Assembly (NCBI GenBank): GCA_036494715.1
Contig: DASXNY010000019.1
Span: 1-37,087, forward strand
DNA length: 37,087 bases
Reading direction: 5' to 3'
Origin: JAICJR01 sp036494715
GTDB lineage: Bacteria > Actinomycetota > Thermoleophilia > Solirubrobacterales > Thermoleophilaceae
Shown here: positions 7,922-15,271 of the stretch, piece by piece
Layout of the letters: every line of letters starts with the position of its first letter
Numbering within the stretch: the first letter of the stretch is position 1
The notes under the pieces: model-generated
What the model saw: only the letters and a program-made list of their open reading frames with translations
Databases searched by the model: none
Told to the model about the DNA's origin: nothing
Made by a program: the position numbers and the translations under genes

Positions 7922-8622
7922 GCGGCAGGCGCCGCCGCCGCGACGTCGAGGAAGCGGCCGCAGAGCGCGCGGCCGAAGTCGTTCCAGGCGGCGATCTCGC
8001 GCCAGGTGCGCTGGCGCTCGGCCTCGATGTCGAGCCCGACCTCGCGCACGTCCTCACCGTCGGCGCCGTCGTCCAGCCAGTGCTCGATCGCCGCGGAGTC
8101 CACCTCGGCGTGGAACTGGATGCCCCACGCGCGCTCGCCCACGCGGTACGCCTGGGCGCACGCCTCGCTGACCGCGAGCACGGGCGCGCCGTCGGGCGGC
8201 TCGGCCGCGTAGCTGTGCCACTGGAAGGCCGGGAAGCGCGCGGGCGCGCCGCCCAGCAGCGGGTCGGCCGGCGCGGCCGGTGTGAGCTCGACGTCGTGCC
8301 AGCCGATCTCGGAGCGCGGCAGGCGCACCACCGGCCAGCCGGCGGCGTGGGCAACGAGTTCGGCGCCCAGGCAGACGCCGAGCGTCGGCACATCGTCGGC
8401 CAGCAGCGAGCGGATCCAGTCGCCCTCCGGGCGCAGCCACGGGTGCTCGTCCTCCTGGTCCACGTGCATCGAGCCGCCGAACACCAGCGCGGCGTCGAAG
8501 GCGTCGGGCGGCGGGCCGTCCTGCGGCCACCACTCCAGCAGCTCGTGCCCGAGCTCGCGGATGAGCCGGCCGAACAACGCCGGCCCGCCGTCGTCCTGAT
8601 GCACCGCGGCGATCACTCTCAC
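7918..8622 (-). CDS. Class I glutamine amidotransferase-like protein
   Basis: 234-residue stand-alone GATase1 domain. The nucleophile elbow is G-V-C-L-G-A-E (C84). The catalytic His and Glu fit in G-I-Q-F-H-A-E-V (H171, E173), where most family members have F-H-P-E. An oxyanion strand V-F-G-G-S-M is at ~47-52. Proteins of this type (GuaA N-terminal-domain-like) hydrolyse glutamine or gamma-glutamyl compounds, such as gamma-glutamyl-polyamine hydrolases; no synthetase partner is adjacent, so gamma-glutamyl hydrolase activity is as likely as amide transfer. Its stop overlaps the FAD gene's stop by 4 bp in convergent orientation. The GNAT gene lies 31 bp upstream on the same strand, suggesting cotranscription. 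Confidence 0.85.
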   Translation of the reverse strand: MRVIAAVHQDDGGPALFGRLIRELGHELLEWWPQDGPPPDAFDAALVFGGSMHVDQEDEHPWLRPEGDWIRSLLADDVPTLGVCLGAELVAHAAGWPVVRLPRSEIGWHDVELTPAAPADPLLGGAPARFPAFQWHSYAAEPPDGAPVLAVSEACAQAYRVGERAWGIQFHAEVDSAAIEHWLDDGADGEDVREVGLDIEAERQRTWREIAAWNDFGRALCGRFLDVAAAAPAA

Positions 8623-8653
8623 GACAGCGCACCCTAACGGCGCGCGCGCCGCG

Positions 8654-9154
8654 TCAGTCGAAAAACAGCTCGTAGTGCTGCAGCTGGATCTCGCGGCCCC
8701 ACTCGCGCTGGGGCGACGAATCGCGCTGCACGAACCCGGCGGAGCGGTAGAGATGGGCCGCGGTGGTGAGCTCGCTGAAGGTTTCGAGCTCGAGCGAGTC
8801 GTAGCGCCGGCGGGCGTACGCGAGCGCCTGCGAGAGGAGCTGGCGCCCGATGCCCTGGCCGCGCGCCCGCCGGGCCAGGAGGAACCAGCGCACGCGCCCG
8901 CGGGAGTCGGTCTTGCGCGTGACCGCGATGCAGCCGGCGAGCCCGTCCTCGTCCTTGGCCAGCCACACGCGGCCGGCCTCCGGATCGTGGATCAGCTCGA
9001 GCGCGAAGTCGGCGATGCTGCGCGCCACGTAGGCCTCGAAGCGGTAGTCGAGCCCGTACTCGTCCGAGTACTCCGTGCCGTGCAGCGCGGCCATCGCGCC
9101 GATGTCGCCGGGGTCGATTCCCGTGCGCAGATCGGAGGACGCTCTCAGCTGCAT
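8654..9154 (-). CDS. GNAT-family N-acetyltransferase
   Basis: 166 residues. The fold signature is R-R-A-R-G-Q-G-I-G-R-Q-L in the middle (acetyl-CoA pyrophosphate loop R/Q-x-x-G-x-G/A), followed by L-E-L-E-T and a C-terminal A-A-H-L-Y-R-S-A-G-F. The N-terminal P-G-D-I-G, H-G and Y-S-D-E-Y-G-L-D segments resemble the acetyltransferase half of MarR-GNAT fusion proteins, here without the MarR part. I chose ATG 9154 rather than the ATG at 9229, since the 25 extra residues do not resemble the family and would overlap the LysR promoter. With this start a TTGACT-17-AACACT promoter would make the mRNA nearly leaderless. Probably cotranscribed with the amidotransferase. Substrate unknown. Confidence 0.82.
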   Translation of the reverse strand: MQLRASSDLRTGIDPGDIGAMAALHGTEYSDEYGLDYRFEAYVARSIADFALELIHDPEAGRVWLAKDEDGLAGCIAVTRKTDSRGRVRWFLLARRARGQGIGRQLLSQALAYARRRYDSLELETFSELTTAAHLYRSAGFVQRDSSPQREWGREIQLQHYELFFD

Positions 9155-9160
9155 GACGGC

Positions 9161-9189
9161 AGTGTTGTGCCCGGTGAGCCATAAGTCAA
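9161..9189 (-). promoter_or_regulatory. Candidate promoter of the GNAT gene (leaderless)
   Basis: On the minus strand TTGACT (9189-9184) is separated by exactly 17 bp from AACACT (9166-9161). The ATG at 9154 is 6 nt after the -10 box, so the transcript would start at about the start codon. No ribosome-binding site is present, which agrees with leaderless translation. The -10 match is moderate. Confidence 0.45.
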
Positions 9190-9199
9190 GGACAGACTT
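9183..9199. promoter_or_regulatory. Candidate LysR-type operator dyad
   Basis: AAGTC (9183-9187), 7 bp, GACTT (9195-9199) form a perfect 5-bp dyad in a 17-bp footprint, the size of LysR-type T-N11-A boxes. It overlaps the -35 box of the GNAT promoter entirely and touches the -35 of the lysR promoter, so one bound dimer could repress lysR and control the GNAT gene. Inferred from position and symmetry. Confidence 0.5.
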
Positions 9200-9226
9200 G
9201 TTAGTCGATTCATAGCCGCTTATTAT
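9198..9226 (+). promoter_or_regulatory. Strong sigma70-type promoter of the LysR gene, leaderless
   Basis: TTGTTA (9198-9203), 17-bp spacer, TATTAT (9221-9226). Both boxes match the sigma70 consensus at 4-5 of 6 positions. The ATG of the regulator at 9235 is 8 nt after the -10 box, so the mRNA should start within a base or two of the start codon. No Shine-Dalgarno precedes it. Confidence 0.65.
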
Positions 9227-9234
9227 CAATCCCC

Positions 9235-10125
9235 ATGGAGCTCAGGCAGCTTCGCTACCTAGCGGCGGTGGCTCGTCATGGCAGCTTCACGCTCGCGGCG
9301 CAGGAGCTGCACGTCGCGCAGCCCGCGGTGTCGCAGCAGGTGCGGCGGCTCGAGCAGGAGCTGGGGGTGGAGCTGCTGAGCCGCACCACACGGCGCGTCC
9401 TCGTGACCGAGGCGGGCGAGCTTGCGCTGGCGCGCGCCGGGCGCATCCTGGCCGACGCCGACGCACTGCGCGAGGAGATCGACGAACTGCACGGGCTGCT
9501 GCGCGGCACCCTCGCGCTCGGCGTGATCCCGGCCGTCGGAGCGCTCGATCCCGCGCCGCTGCTGGCGCGCTTCCGCGCCCGCCACCCGGCGGTCGACATC
9601 CGCCTGATCGAGACGACCCTGGCCGAGACGCTCGACCAGCTGCGCGCCGACCGGCTTGACGTCTGCTTCGCCTTCTGCCTACCGGAGCGGGCGGGGGAGG
9701 GCATCGCCGGCGAGCGCCTCTTCGACGAGGAGCTGGCGCTGATGGTCGCCTCGGGGCACCCGCTCGCCGCGCGCCGCCGCGTGCGGCTCGAGTCACTCGC
9801 CGGCGAGCCGCTGATCGCCCCGATCGCGGGTGCCTCGCTGCGGCTCGCGCTCGACGAGGCGCTCGAGAAGGCGGGTGCGCCGGTGCACGTGGCGTACGAG
9901 TCCAACGAGGCGGCCACCGTGCGCGCGCTCACCGCGCAGGGCCTGGGCGTGTCGGTACTGCCGCGCTCGTTCGCCGACAACCCGGGTCCCGAGCTGGTGC
10001 CGATCGCGATCGTGCCCAAGCTGCCGCGCGTGCCGGTGTCGGTGCTCTACCGCGAGGGACGCCGCCGGCCACCCGCGGTCGAGGCGTTCCTCAGCGGCGT
10101 ACGCGAGGAGCTGTCGGCGGCGTGA
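9235..10125 (+). CDS. LysR-family transcriptional regulator
   Basis: 296 residues, normal length. The N-terminal winged helix-turn-helix is textbook: M-E-L-R-Q-L-R-Y-L at the start, then G-S-F-T-L-A-A, L-H-V-A-Q-P-A-V-S-Q-Q-V-R-R-L-E recognition helix (~28-43) and G-V-E-L-L-S-R-T-T-R. The C-terminal periplasmic-binding-protein-like co-inducer domain (about 90-290) has the usual G-x-L-x-x-G and L-G-V-S-V-L-P motifs. It binds DNA as a tetramer and normally controls the divergent gene, here the GNAT acetyltransferase and amidotransferase, through the dyad at 9183-9199. The effector is unknown. Its 3' end overlaps the convergent HExxH protein gene by 35 bp. Confidence 0.93.
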   Translation: MELRQLRYLAAVARHGSFTLAAQELHVAQPAVSQQVRRLEQELGVELLSRTTRRVLVTEAGELALARAGRILADADALREEIDELHGLLRGTLALGVIPAVGALDPAPLLARFRARHPAVDIRLIETTLAETLDQLRADRLDVCFAFCLPERAGEGIAGERLFDEELALMVASGHPLAARRRVRLESLAGEPLIAPIAGASLRLALDEALEKAGAPVHVAYESNEAATVRALTAQGLGVSVLPRSFADNPGPELVPIAIVPKLPRVPVSVLYREGRRRPPAVEAFLSGVREELSAA

Positions 10126-11368
10126 TCGCCGCGTTCTCCGCGAGCGTGGTCGCGGTGGCGACGGTGGGGGCGAGCGCCAGCACCACCTGGGTGCCGTGGG
10201 TGCTCGCCGCGGCTGCACCGCCCGGAAGCGTCCACGTGTCGCGTCCACGCTGACGGCCGCCGAGCCCCCTCGCCACGTAGCTGTCGAGGCCCGACGCCAG
10301 CGTGCTCGCGTCGCGCGCCGAGTCCGTGCGCCAGGCGAGCACGAGCGCGTCGCGCTGGCGGCAGGGGCCGGGACACTCCGGGTCGGGCAGCGGCCCGGTG
10401 CGCCAGAGCTGGTAGACGCCGCCGCGCCAGGTGGCGCCGATGTCGGCCGCGCGGTCGGCGGCCACCCCGCGCTGTAACAGCTGGCGGGTGTCGAACTCCC
10501 CGAGCGTGCCCGTGATCGACCGCCGCCAGCTGCGCGGCAGGAGCGGCCGCACCCGCAGCGTGATCGGCAGCGGCTTGACGTTGCGGGCGAAGTCGAGCGG
10601 GTGCAGGATCTGCGCGGTCGACACGGGCGGGTGCCTGAACGCGTAGTTGACGAGCGTCCAGCCCTTGCCGTAGCGGAACAGCGTGTCAACGAAGCGCTGA
10701 CCCTCGAGGTAGGGGAACTCGAGCGACGACTGGATGTACGGGGGCAGCCGCGGCCCGGCCCCCGTCGTGCTCGCGAACAGCGCCCCGATCAGGTTCGAGC
10801 CGGTCATGTAACGGGTGGCGTAGCGCGTCATCACCGACGTCGCGTCGCCCTCCACGAGCGCGGTATAGGCGTCGGCGCTGTCGTTCGTGCCCGCCGGCTG
10901 GTCGCGGATGCCGAAGCGCTGGTCGTCGAGCGCATGCGTGAGCTCGTGCGCGAGCGTGATCTCGCCCACCGACTCGTCCTGAGCGCCCGCGTCCTCGACG
11001 AGCGCGAGGCGCTTCGTGTCCGGGTCGTAGTAGCCGGCCACCTGGTCCTGGAACACCTCCGCCTGGATGTTGCGCAGGTTGGACCCCGGCGGGATCAGGC
11101 CGACCAGCTTGAGCAGCTCGTCGTCCGCCGCCTGCACCGGCACCGTGGTCTCGCGGTTGAGCTCGAGCAGCCCCTGCCGCCGCACGTCCGCGCCGCTGAC
11201 GAGCACCGGCAGCGGGCGGCGCGTGAACTGCTCGCGGCGGATGTTCTCCACCCGCCGCTCGATCAGGAGCAGCCTGCTCTCCAACGCCGCGAGCGTGGCC
11301 GACGCGCCGTTGCCGCTGCGCGCGCTGTGGCGCCCGCCGAGGACGAGCGCGCCAACGACCAGCGCCAC
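10091..11368 (-). CDS. Membrane-anchored HExxH metalloprotease-like protein
   Basis: 425 residues from the GTG at 11368. The zinc-protease signature is I-T-L-A-H-E-L-T-H-A-L-D-D-Q at about residue 140, followed by a V-E-G-D-A conserved block ~35 residues later that supplies the likely third ligand Glu. The domain preceding it (Y-Y-D-P-D-T-K-R-L) is typical of uncharacterised actinobacterial proteins with this motif. The N-terminus after the chosen start has only 11 hydrophobic residues. Reading upstream in the same frame adds N-R-T-L-F-A-V-I-A-T-L-L and completes a transmembrane helix, but no ATG, GTG or TTG exists there before the TGA of the upstream SDR. The catalytic domain should face the outside. 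The role is unknown. Confidence 0.78.
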   Translation of the reverse strand: MALVVGALVLGGRHSARSGNGASATLAALESRLLLIERRVENIRREQFTRRPLPVLVSGADVRRQGLLELNRETTVPVQAADDELLKLVGLIPPGSNLRNIQAEVFQDQVAGYYDPDTKRLALVEDAGAQDESVGEITLAHELTHALDDQRFGIRDQPAGTNDSADAYTALVEGDATSVMTRYATRYMTGSNLIGALFASTTGAGPRLPPYIQSSLEFPYLEGQRFVDTLFRYGKGWTLVNYAFRHPPVSTAQILHPLDFARNVKPLPITLRVRPLLPRSWRRSITGTLGEFDTRQLLQRGVAADRAADIGATWRGGVYQLWRTGPLPDPECPGPCRQRDALVLAWRTDSARDASTLASGLDSYVARGLGGRQRGRDTWTLPGGAAAASTHGTQVVLALAPTVATATTLAENAAITPPTAPRVRR

Positions 11369-11422
11369 GAGAAGCGTGGCGATTACTGCGAAGAGAGTGC
11401 GGTTAGAGGACGTTGTGCCGGG

Positions 11423-12250
11423 TCAACCGGTCATGCCACCGAACTGGCCACCGGTGATGTGGAGAACCTGACCGTGAATGTAATTGGCCCAAGGTGTGCA
11501 GAGGATGAAGATGCCTCCGGCGGCCTCTGCCGGCGTGGCCCCGCGCCCGAGCGGAATCATCATCGCGGCCATCTGGCGCATCTGCTCGGGGATGCCGAGC
11601 TGGATCTCCTGTCCGCCGCGCTCGATCGTCTCCGAGCTGTCCTTGGCGGCGGTCAGACGCGTCTCGACGAAGCCAAACGCGACCGCGTTCACGTTGATCT
11701 TGAACTGGCCCCACTCCTTGGCCAGCGTCTTGGTCAGGCCGATCACGCCCGACTTGGCGGCCGAGTAGTTGGCCTGACCGGCGTTGCCCATCGTGCCGGA
11801 GATCGAGCTGACGTTGACGATCTTGCGGAAGACCTCCTCGCCCGCCTCCTTCTCCTTCTTGGCGGTCTCGCGCAGGTAGGGAGCTGCGGCCCGCACGATC
11901 CGGAACGGCACGACAGTGTGGATGTCGAGCATCGCCTGGAACTGCTCGTCGCTCATCTTGTGGACGACGCCGTCCCAGGTGTAGCCCGCGTTGTTGACGA
12001 TGATGTCGAGCTGGCCGAAGTCGTCGAGCGCCTTCTTCACTAGCTCATCCGGAACGCCGGGCTTGGTGAGGTCGCCGGCGAACACGGCGGTCTCGCCCTG
12101 GATCTCGGAGGCGGCCTGCTCGGCGACGTCGCCGTCGAGGTCGTTGATCAGCACCTTCGCGCCCTGCTCGGCGAAGAGCTCCGCCGTCGCTCTGCCGATT
12201 CCGCGGGCCGATCCGGTGACGATCGCCGCTTTTCCGTCAAGTACGCCCAC
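11423..12250 (-). CDS. SDR-family 3-oxoacyl-ACP reductase-like enzyme (FabG family)
   Basis: 275 residues. Complete SDR catalytic set: T-G-S-A-R-G-I-G nucleotide loop, N-N-A-G, Ser in V-S-S-I-S-G, and Y162-S-A-A-K166. It should reduce a 3-oxoacyl-ACP or -CoA with NADPH, or act on a related hydroxyacyl substrate. A charged insertion (E-T-A-K-K-E-K-E-A-G-E-E) between strand 4 and the active site is longer than in housekeeping FabG, resembling multifunctional-enzyme-type (HSD17B4-like) SDRs. The start is GTG 12250: AAGGAG lies 9 nt upstream, whereas the ATG at 12259 directly abuts that AAGGAG and is too close to use. Its TGA is in frame with the downstream HExxH gene, 54 bp away. Confidence 0.88.
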   Translation of the reverse strand: MGVLDGKAAIVTGSARGIGRATAELFAEQGAKVLINDLDGDVAEQAASEIQGETAVFAGDLTKPGVPDELVKKALDDFGQLDIIVNNAGYTWDGVVHKMSDEQFQAMLDIHTVVPFRIVRAAAPYLRETAKKEKEAGEEVFRKIVNVSSISGTMGNAGQANYSAAKSGVIGLTKTLAKEWGQFKINVNAVAFGFVETRLTAAKDSSETIERGGQEIQLGIPEQMRQMAAMMIPLGRGATPAEAAGGIFILCTPWANYIHGQVLHITGGQFGGMTG

Positions 12251-12259
12251 TCGTGTCAT

Positions 12260-12463
12260 CTCCTTGTTAACCGAAATTCCGAGGCCGGGATCATGACGCA
12301 GCCTGCTGGGCCGTGAGCAGTCACGTGACGGCCGACCGTCTCCAGTCCACGCTGACGGTCACATTCCTGGGCCCCCAAATTGCTTGCATCGCAGCCACGA
12401 CAAATGGCTCCCTGACTGCATTCTTCGGTCAAGCCCGGGGGCCTAGATGTCGATCAATGGAGC
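12260..12463. other. 204-bp divergent intergenic region with a 10-bp palindrome
   Basis: Lies between the FabG-like gene (-) and the phosphatase gene (+). It contains the perfect palindrome GTCACGTGAC (12320-12329) and a nearby dyad GACGG-N4-CCGTC (12327-12340), which are candidate operators. I see no convincing -35/-10 pair and no gene. A GGAG directly before the ATG at 12464 is too close to be a normal ribosome-binding site. Confidence 0.4.
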
Positions 12464-14677
12464 ATGGCCTCGCGCGCGCGTGCACGGATGCCCAAATTTG
12501 GTGTTCTGGCGGAACTCTTCGGCCGTCGCGCGCAGCCCTATCAGGGCGCCGACATCGAGACTGCGCGCAAGCTCGTCGGCATGCTCTGGGGTCTCAGCGC
12601 GGCCCTCGCCGCGGCCTTCCTGGCACTCGCTCCGCCCGACGTCTCGCTCGGTCCGGCCGGCTGGCCCGCCGCCATCCTGATCGTCGCGCTGTCGGCCGCG
12701 GGGGCGCGCTGGGTGTTCGTCGGCAAGCTCGGCTTCGGCGAGCTGCTGATGGTGAGCTACCTCGGGCTCGCCCAGACGGCTTCGCTCCAGTGGCTGGCGG
12801 GAGGCGCCTCGCCCTACCGCGCGCTGTTCCTGCTCTGGCTCGGCTCCGGCGTGGGCGTGCACAACGCCCGCCGCGGCGCGCTCTTCATCCCGGCCGTCGT
12901 CGGCTTCGGCGCCCTGCCGCTCTTCTACAGCAGCACGCCGCACACCGGCATCGGCATCCTCACCGACGCGATGCTGTGGGTGGCGATCGGCACCGCGCTG
13001 TTGTTCCTCATCGAGCGCGTGCGCACCCAGCGCGCCGCCATGCAGAGCATCGAGCGCGACGCTCGCGAACGCGCCGAGGAGGCGGTGAAGAAGGTGCGCG
13101 GCCTCGAGGCGGTGGCCGACGCAGCGCTCGCGCACCTGCCCTTCGACGAGCTCCTGTCCGAACTGCTCGCCCGCGTGAGCCACGTGCTCGAGGTCGAGCG
13201 CGCCGCCATCCTGCTGAAGGACGAGGAGCGCGAGTGCCTCACCGTTGCCGCGGCGCGCGGCCCGGGCTCCGAGTTCGCGCAGTCCCGCCGCATCCCGCTC
13301 GGTGCCGGCATCGCCGGGCGCGTGGCCGCCGAGAAGCGCCCCGTCTTTGTCGAGGACGTCGACTCCGACACGCTCGGCCTGTCAGTGGTGTGGGAGGACC
13401 GGGTGCGCTCGGTGCTCGCCGTGCCGCTGCTCGTGCAGGGCGCCCGCGCCATCGGCGTGCTGCAGGTGGGGACGAGCGAGGACCGCCGCTTCTCGGACGA
13501 CGACACCCAGCTGCTCCAGCTCGCCGCCGACCGCCTGGCCGTGGCGATCGACCGCGCCCGCCTCAACGAGCAGGCCCACCACATCGCGGCCACGCTGCAG
13601 CGCAGCCTGCTGCCGAGCAGCACGCCCCAGGTGGCCGGCCTCGAGCTTGCCACCCGCTACCAGCCCGGCGCCGACGGCACGCAGGTGGGCGGCGACCTCT
13701 ACGACGTCGTCCCCTACAGCGACGGGCGCGTCGGACTCGCCATCGGCGACGTTGTGGGCCGCGGCATCGAGGCCGCCTCGTTGATGGGCCAGATCCGCAA
13801 CTCGCTGCGTGCCTACGCGATGGAGGACGACCGGCCCGAGCACGTGATCGAGCGCCTCAATCTGCTCATGCACCACTGGCAGCAGGACCGCATCGCCACG
13901 CTTAGCTATCTGGTGCTCGACCCGGCCAGCGGCCACGTGACCTTCGCCACCGCCGGCCACCTGCCGCCGCTCGTGCTCGGCCCCGACGGCAACGCGTCCT
14001 ATCTCGAGGGCGGCGAGTTCGTGCCGCTCGGCGTCTTGCCGTTCGGCGGCTACACCGCCGGCTACGCCGTGATCAAGCCCGGCTCGACCGTCCTGCTCTA
14101 CACGGACGGGCTCGTGGAGGAGCGCGGAATGTCGATCGACGACGGGCTCGAGCGCCTGCGCCAGGCGATCCAGCGCGCGCCGGGCGACCCCGACGCGATG
14201 TGCGACTTCCTGCTCGCCGAGGTGCCGCCAAACGGCGCCGCGGGCGACGACGTCGCGGTGCTCGCCACCCGCCTCGTGCCGGTCGACGTCACACGGCTCG
14301 ACCTCAAGCTGCCCGCCGAGCCCGAGTCGCTCGCGCTGATGCGCCGCGAGGTGGAGCGCTGGCTGTCCTCGATCGGCGTGCCCGAGGAGATCGCCTACGA
14401 GCTGAAGGTGGCCTGCGGCGAGGCCTGCATGAACGCCGTCGAGCACGCTTACCCGCCGGGCGACTCGGTGTTCGAGGTCCACGCCGTGAACCTCGGCGAA
14501 CGGGTTGAGATCGTCGTGCGCGACTTCGGCTTCTGGCGCCCGCCGCGCGCCGGCAGCGACCGCGGCCGTGGCCTCGAGCTGATGAAGCGCCTCACCGACT
14601 CGATGAAGGTGGTGCCCGGCTCCGAGGGCACGACCGTCCACCTGCTGAAGAGCGTCCGCCAGGAGGCGTTCGTATGA
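12464..14677 (+). CDS. Membrane GAF - SpoIIE/PP2C phosphatase - HATPase anti-sigma kinase fusion
   Basis: 737 residues. About five or six membrane helices occupy residues ~35-185, followed by a coiled linker rich in R-A-E-E-A (~186-215), a GAF domain (~225-375), a SpoIIE-type PP2M phosphatase (~400-595; G-G-D-L-Y-D, G-D-V-V-G-R-G, Y-T-D-G-L-V-E, G-D-D-V-A-V) and a C-terminal RsbW-like HATPase (~605-735; N-box E-A-C-M-N-A-V-E-H-A, G1 R-D-F-G-F-W-R-P-P, G-R-G-L-E-L-M). The phosphatase would dephosphorylate and the kinase phosphorylate a STAS antagonist, which is encoded immediately downstream with an ATGA overlap. One chain therefore carries both opposing activities of a partner switch controlled by a membrane/GAF sensor. 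No sigma factor gene is nearby. Confidence 0.93.
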   Translation: MASRARARMPKFGVLAELFGRRAQPYQGADIETARKLVGMLWGLSAALAAAFLALAPPDVSLGPAGWPAAILIVALSAAGARWVFVGKLGFGELLMVSYLGLAQTASLQWLAGGASPYRALFLLWLGSGVGVHNARRGALFIPAVVGFGALPLFYSSTPHTGIGILTDAMLWVAIGTALLFLIERVRTQRAAMQSIERDARERAEEAVKKVRGLEAVADAALAHLPFDELLSELLARVSHVLEVERAAILLKDEERECLTVAAARGPGSEFAQSRRIPLGAGIAGRVAAEKRPVFVEDVDSDTLGLSVVWEDRVRSVLAVPLLVQGARAIGVLQVGTSEDRRFSDDDTQLLQLAADRLAVAIDRARLNEQAHHIAATLQRSLLPSSTPQVAGLELATRYQPGADGTQVGGDLYDVVPYSDGRVGLAIGDVVGRGIEAASLMGQIRNSLRAYAMEDDRPEHVIERLNLLMHHWQQDRIATLSYLVLDPASGHVTFATAGHLPPLVLGPDGNASYLEGGEFVPLGVLPFGGYTAGYAVIKPGSTVLLYTDGLVEERGMSIDDGLERLRQAIQRAPGDPDAMCDFLLAEVPPNGAAGDDVAVLATRLVPVDVTRLDLKLPAEPESLALMRREVERWLSSIGVPEEIAYELKVACGEACMNAVEHAYPPGDSVFEVHAVNLGERVEIVVRDFGFWRPPRAGSDRGRGLELMKRLTDSMKVVPGSEGTTVHLLKSVRQEAFV

Positions 14678-15090
14678 GCCCGCTCGCGCGGATGGAGATG
14701 CGCAGCGAGGCCGGCGCGATCGTGGCGACCGTCGTCGGCGAGGTGGACATCTCGAACGCGGCCGACCTCGGCTCGGCGCTCGAGGGCGCGGTGCCGCAGC
14801 GAGCGCTCGGCATGGTGCTCGACCTCACCGCGGCCTCCTACATAGACAGCGCGGGCATCCACCTGCTGTTCCGTCTCGGCGGGCGGCTCACGCGGCGGCG
14901 CCAGCAGCTGCGCGTGGTCGTGCCGGACGACGCGCCGATCCGGAAGATCATCAATCTCGCCGGCCTCGGCTGGACGGTGCCGCACGACAAGAGCGTGCCG
15001 GAGGCGCTCGTGCAGCTCCGTGCGGAGGTCACGCCCCAGCTGGGCGAAGAGGCCTGGGTCAGCGCCCCGGACTCCCCTCACTACTACTAG
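14674..15090 (+). CDS. STAS-domain anti-sigma factor antagonist
   Basis: 138 residues, RsbV/SpoIIAA-type STAS domain. The core reads V-V-G-E-V-D-I-S-N-A near the N-terminus and Y-I-D-S-A-G-I-H-L-L, in which the Ser of D-S-A-G is the expected phosphorylation site. The last ~20 residues (acidic, then S-P-H-Y-Y) extend beyond the domain. Its ATG overlaps the TGA of the phosphatase/kinase fusion, so it is almost certainly the substrate of both domains of that protein. The unphosphorylated form would bind the kinase-like domain and release a sigma factor or other target; the target is not in this window. Confidence 0.92.
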   Translation: MSPLARMEMRSEAGAIVATVVGEVDISNAADLGSALEGAVPQRALGMVLDLTAASYIDSAGIHLLFRLGGRLTRRRQQLRVVVPDDAPIRKIINLAGLGWTVPHDKSVPEALVQLRAEVTPQLGEEAWVSAPDSPHYY

Positions 15091-15105
15091 GGGGGTTCCT
15101 GGGGT

Positions 15106-15143
15106 GCGGAGGGGTCGACACGGCCCTGTGTCAACCCCTCCGC
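15106..15143. repeat. Near-perfect 16-bp hairpin with 6-nt loop
   Basis: Arms 15106-15121 and 15128-15143 pair with one mismatch around the loop GGCCCT; each arm ends in GACAC/GTGTC next to the loop. It lies 16 bp after the STAS stop codon, where a terminator is expected, but no T-tract follows. The loop and inner arm (ACACGGCCCTG) also occur at 2256-2271 after glpK without the outer arms. It may be a dispersed hairpin repeat acting as a 3' end or stability element. The remaining 15144-15271 shows no gene; GAAAGGG 9 nt before 15272 serves the next gene. Confidence 0.75.
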
Positions 15144-15271
15144 GGGCTCGCGTACCGGTGCGACAGACGCGGCCACGACCCAGGGGGTTCCGGTACTCGA
15201 ATACTTAGACGCGCCTGCCGGGCGAAAACTTCCCGTTTCGGCTTCCGGGTCCCGGGAAAGGGCTTCAGGCG

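Noticed and set aside
9155..9229. 25-residue N-terminal extension of the GNAT protein from the ATG at 9229
   Set aside because: The added residues do not resemble the family and the region is filled by promoter and operator signals for both divergent genes.
12313..13905. Open frame of 530 codons overlapping the phosphatase/kinase fusion
   Set aside because: Arg/Ala/Pro-rich shadow; the 12464-14677 frame has continuous GAF, phosphatase and kinase motifs.
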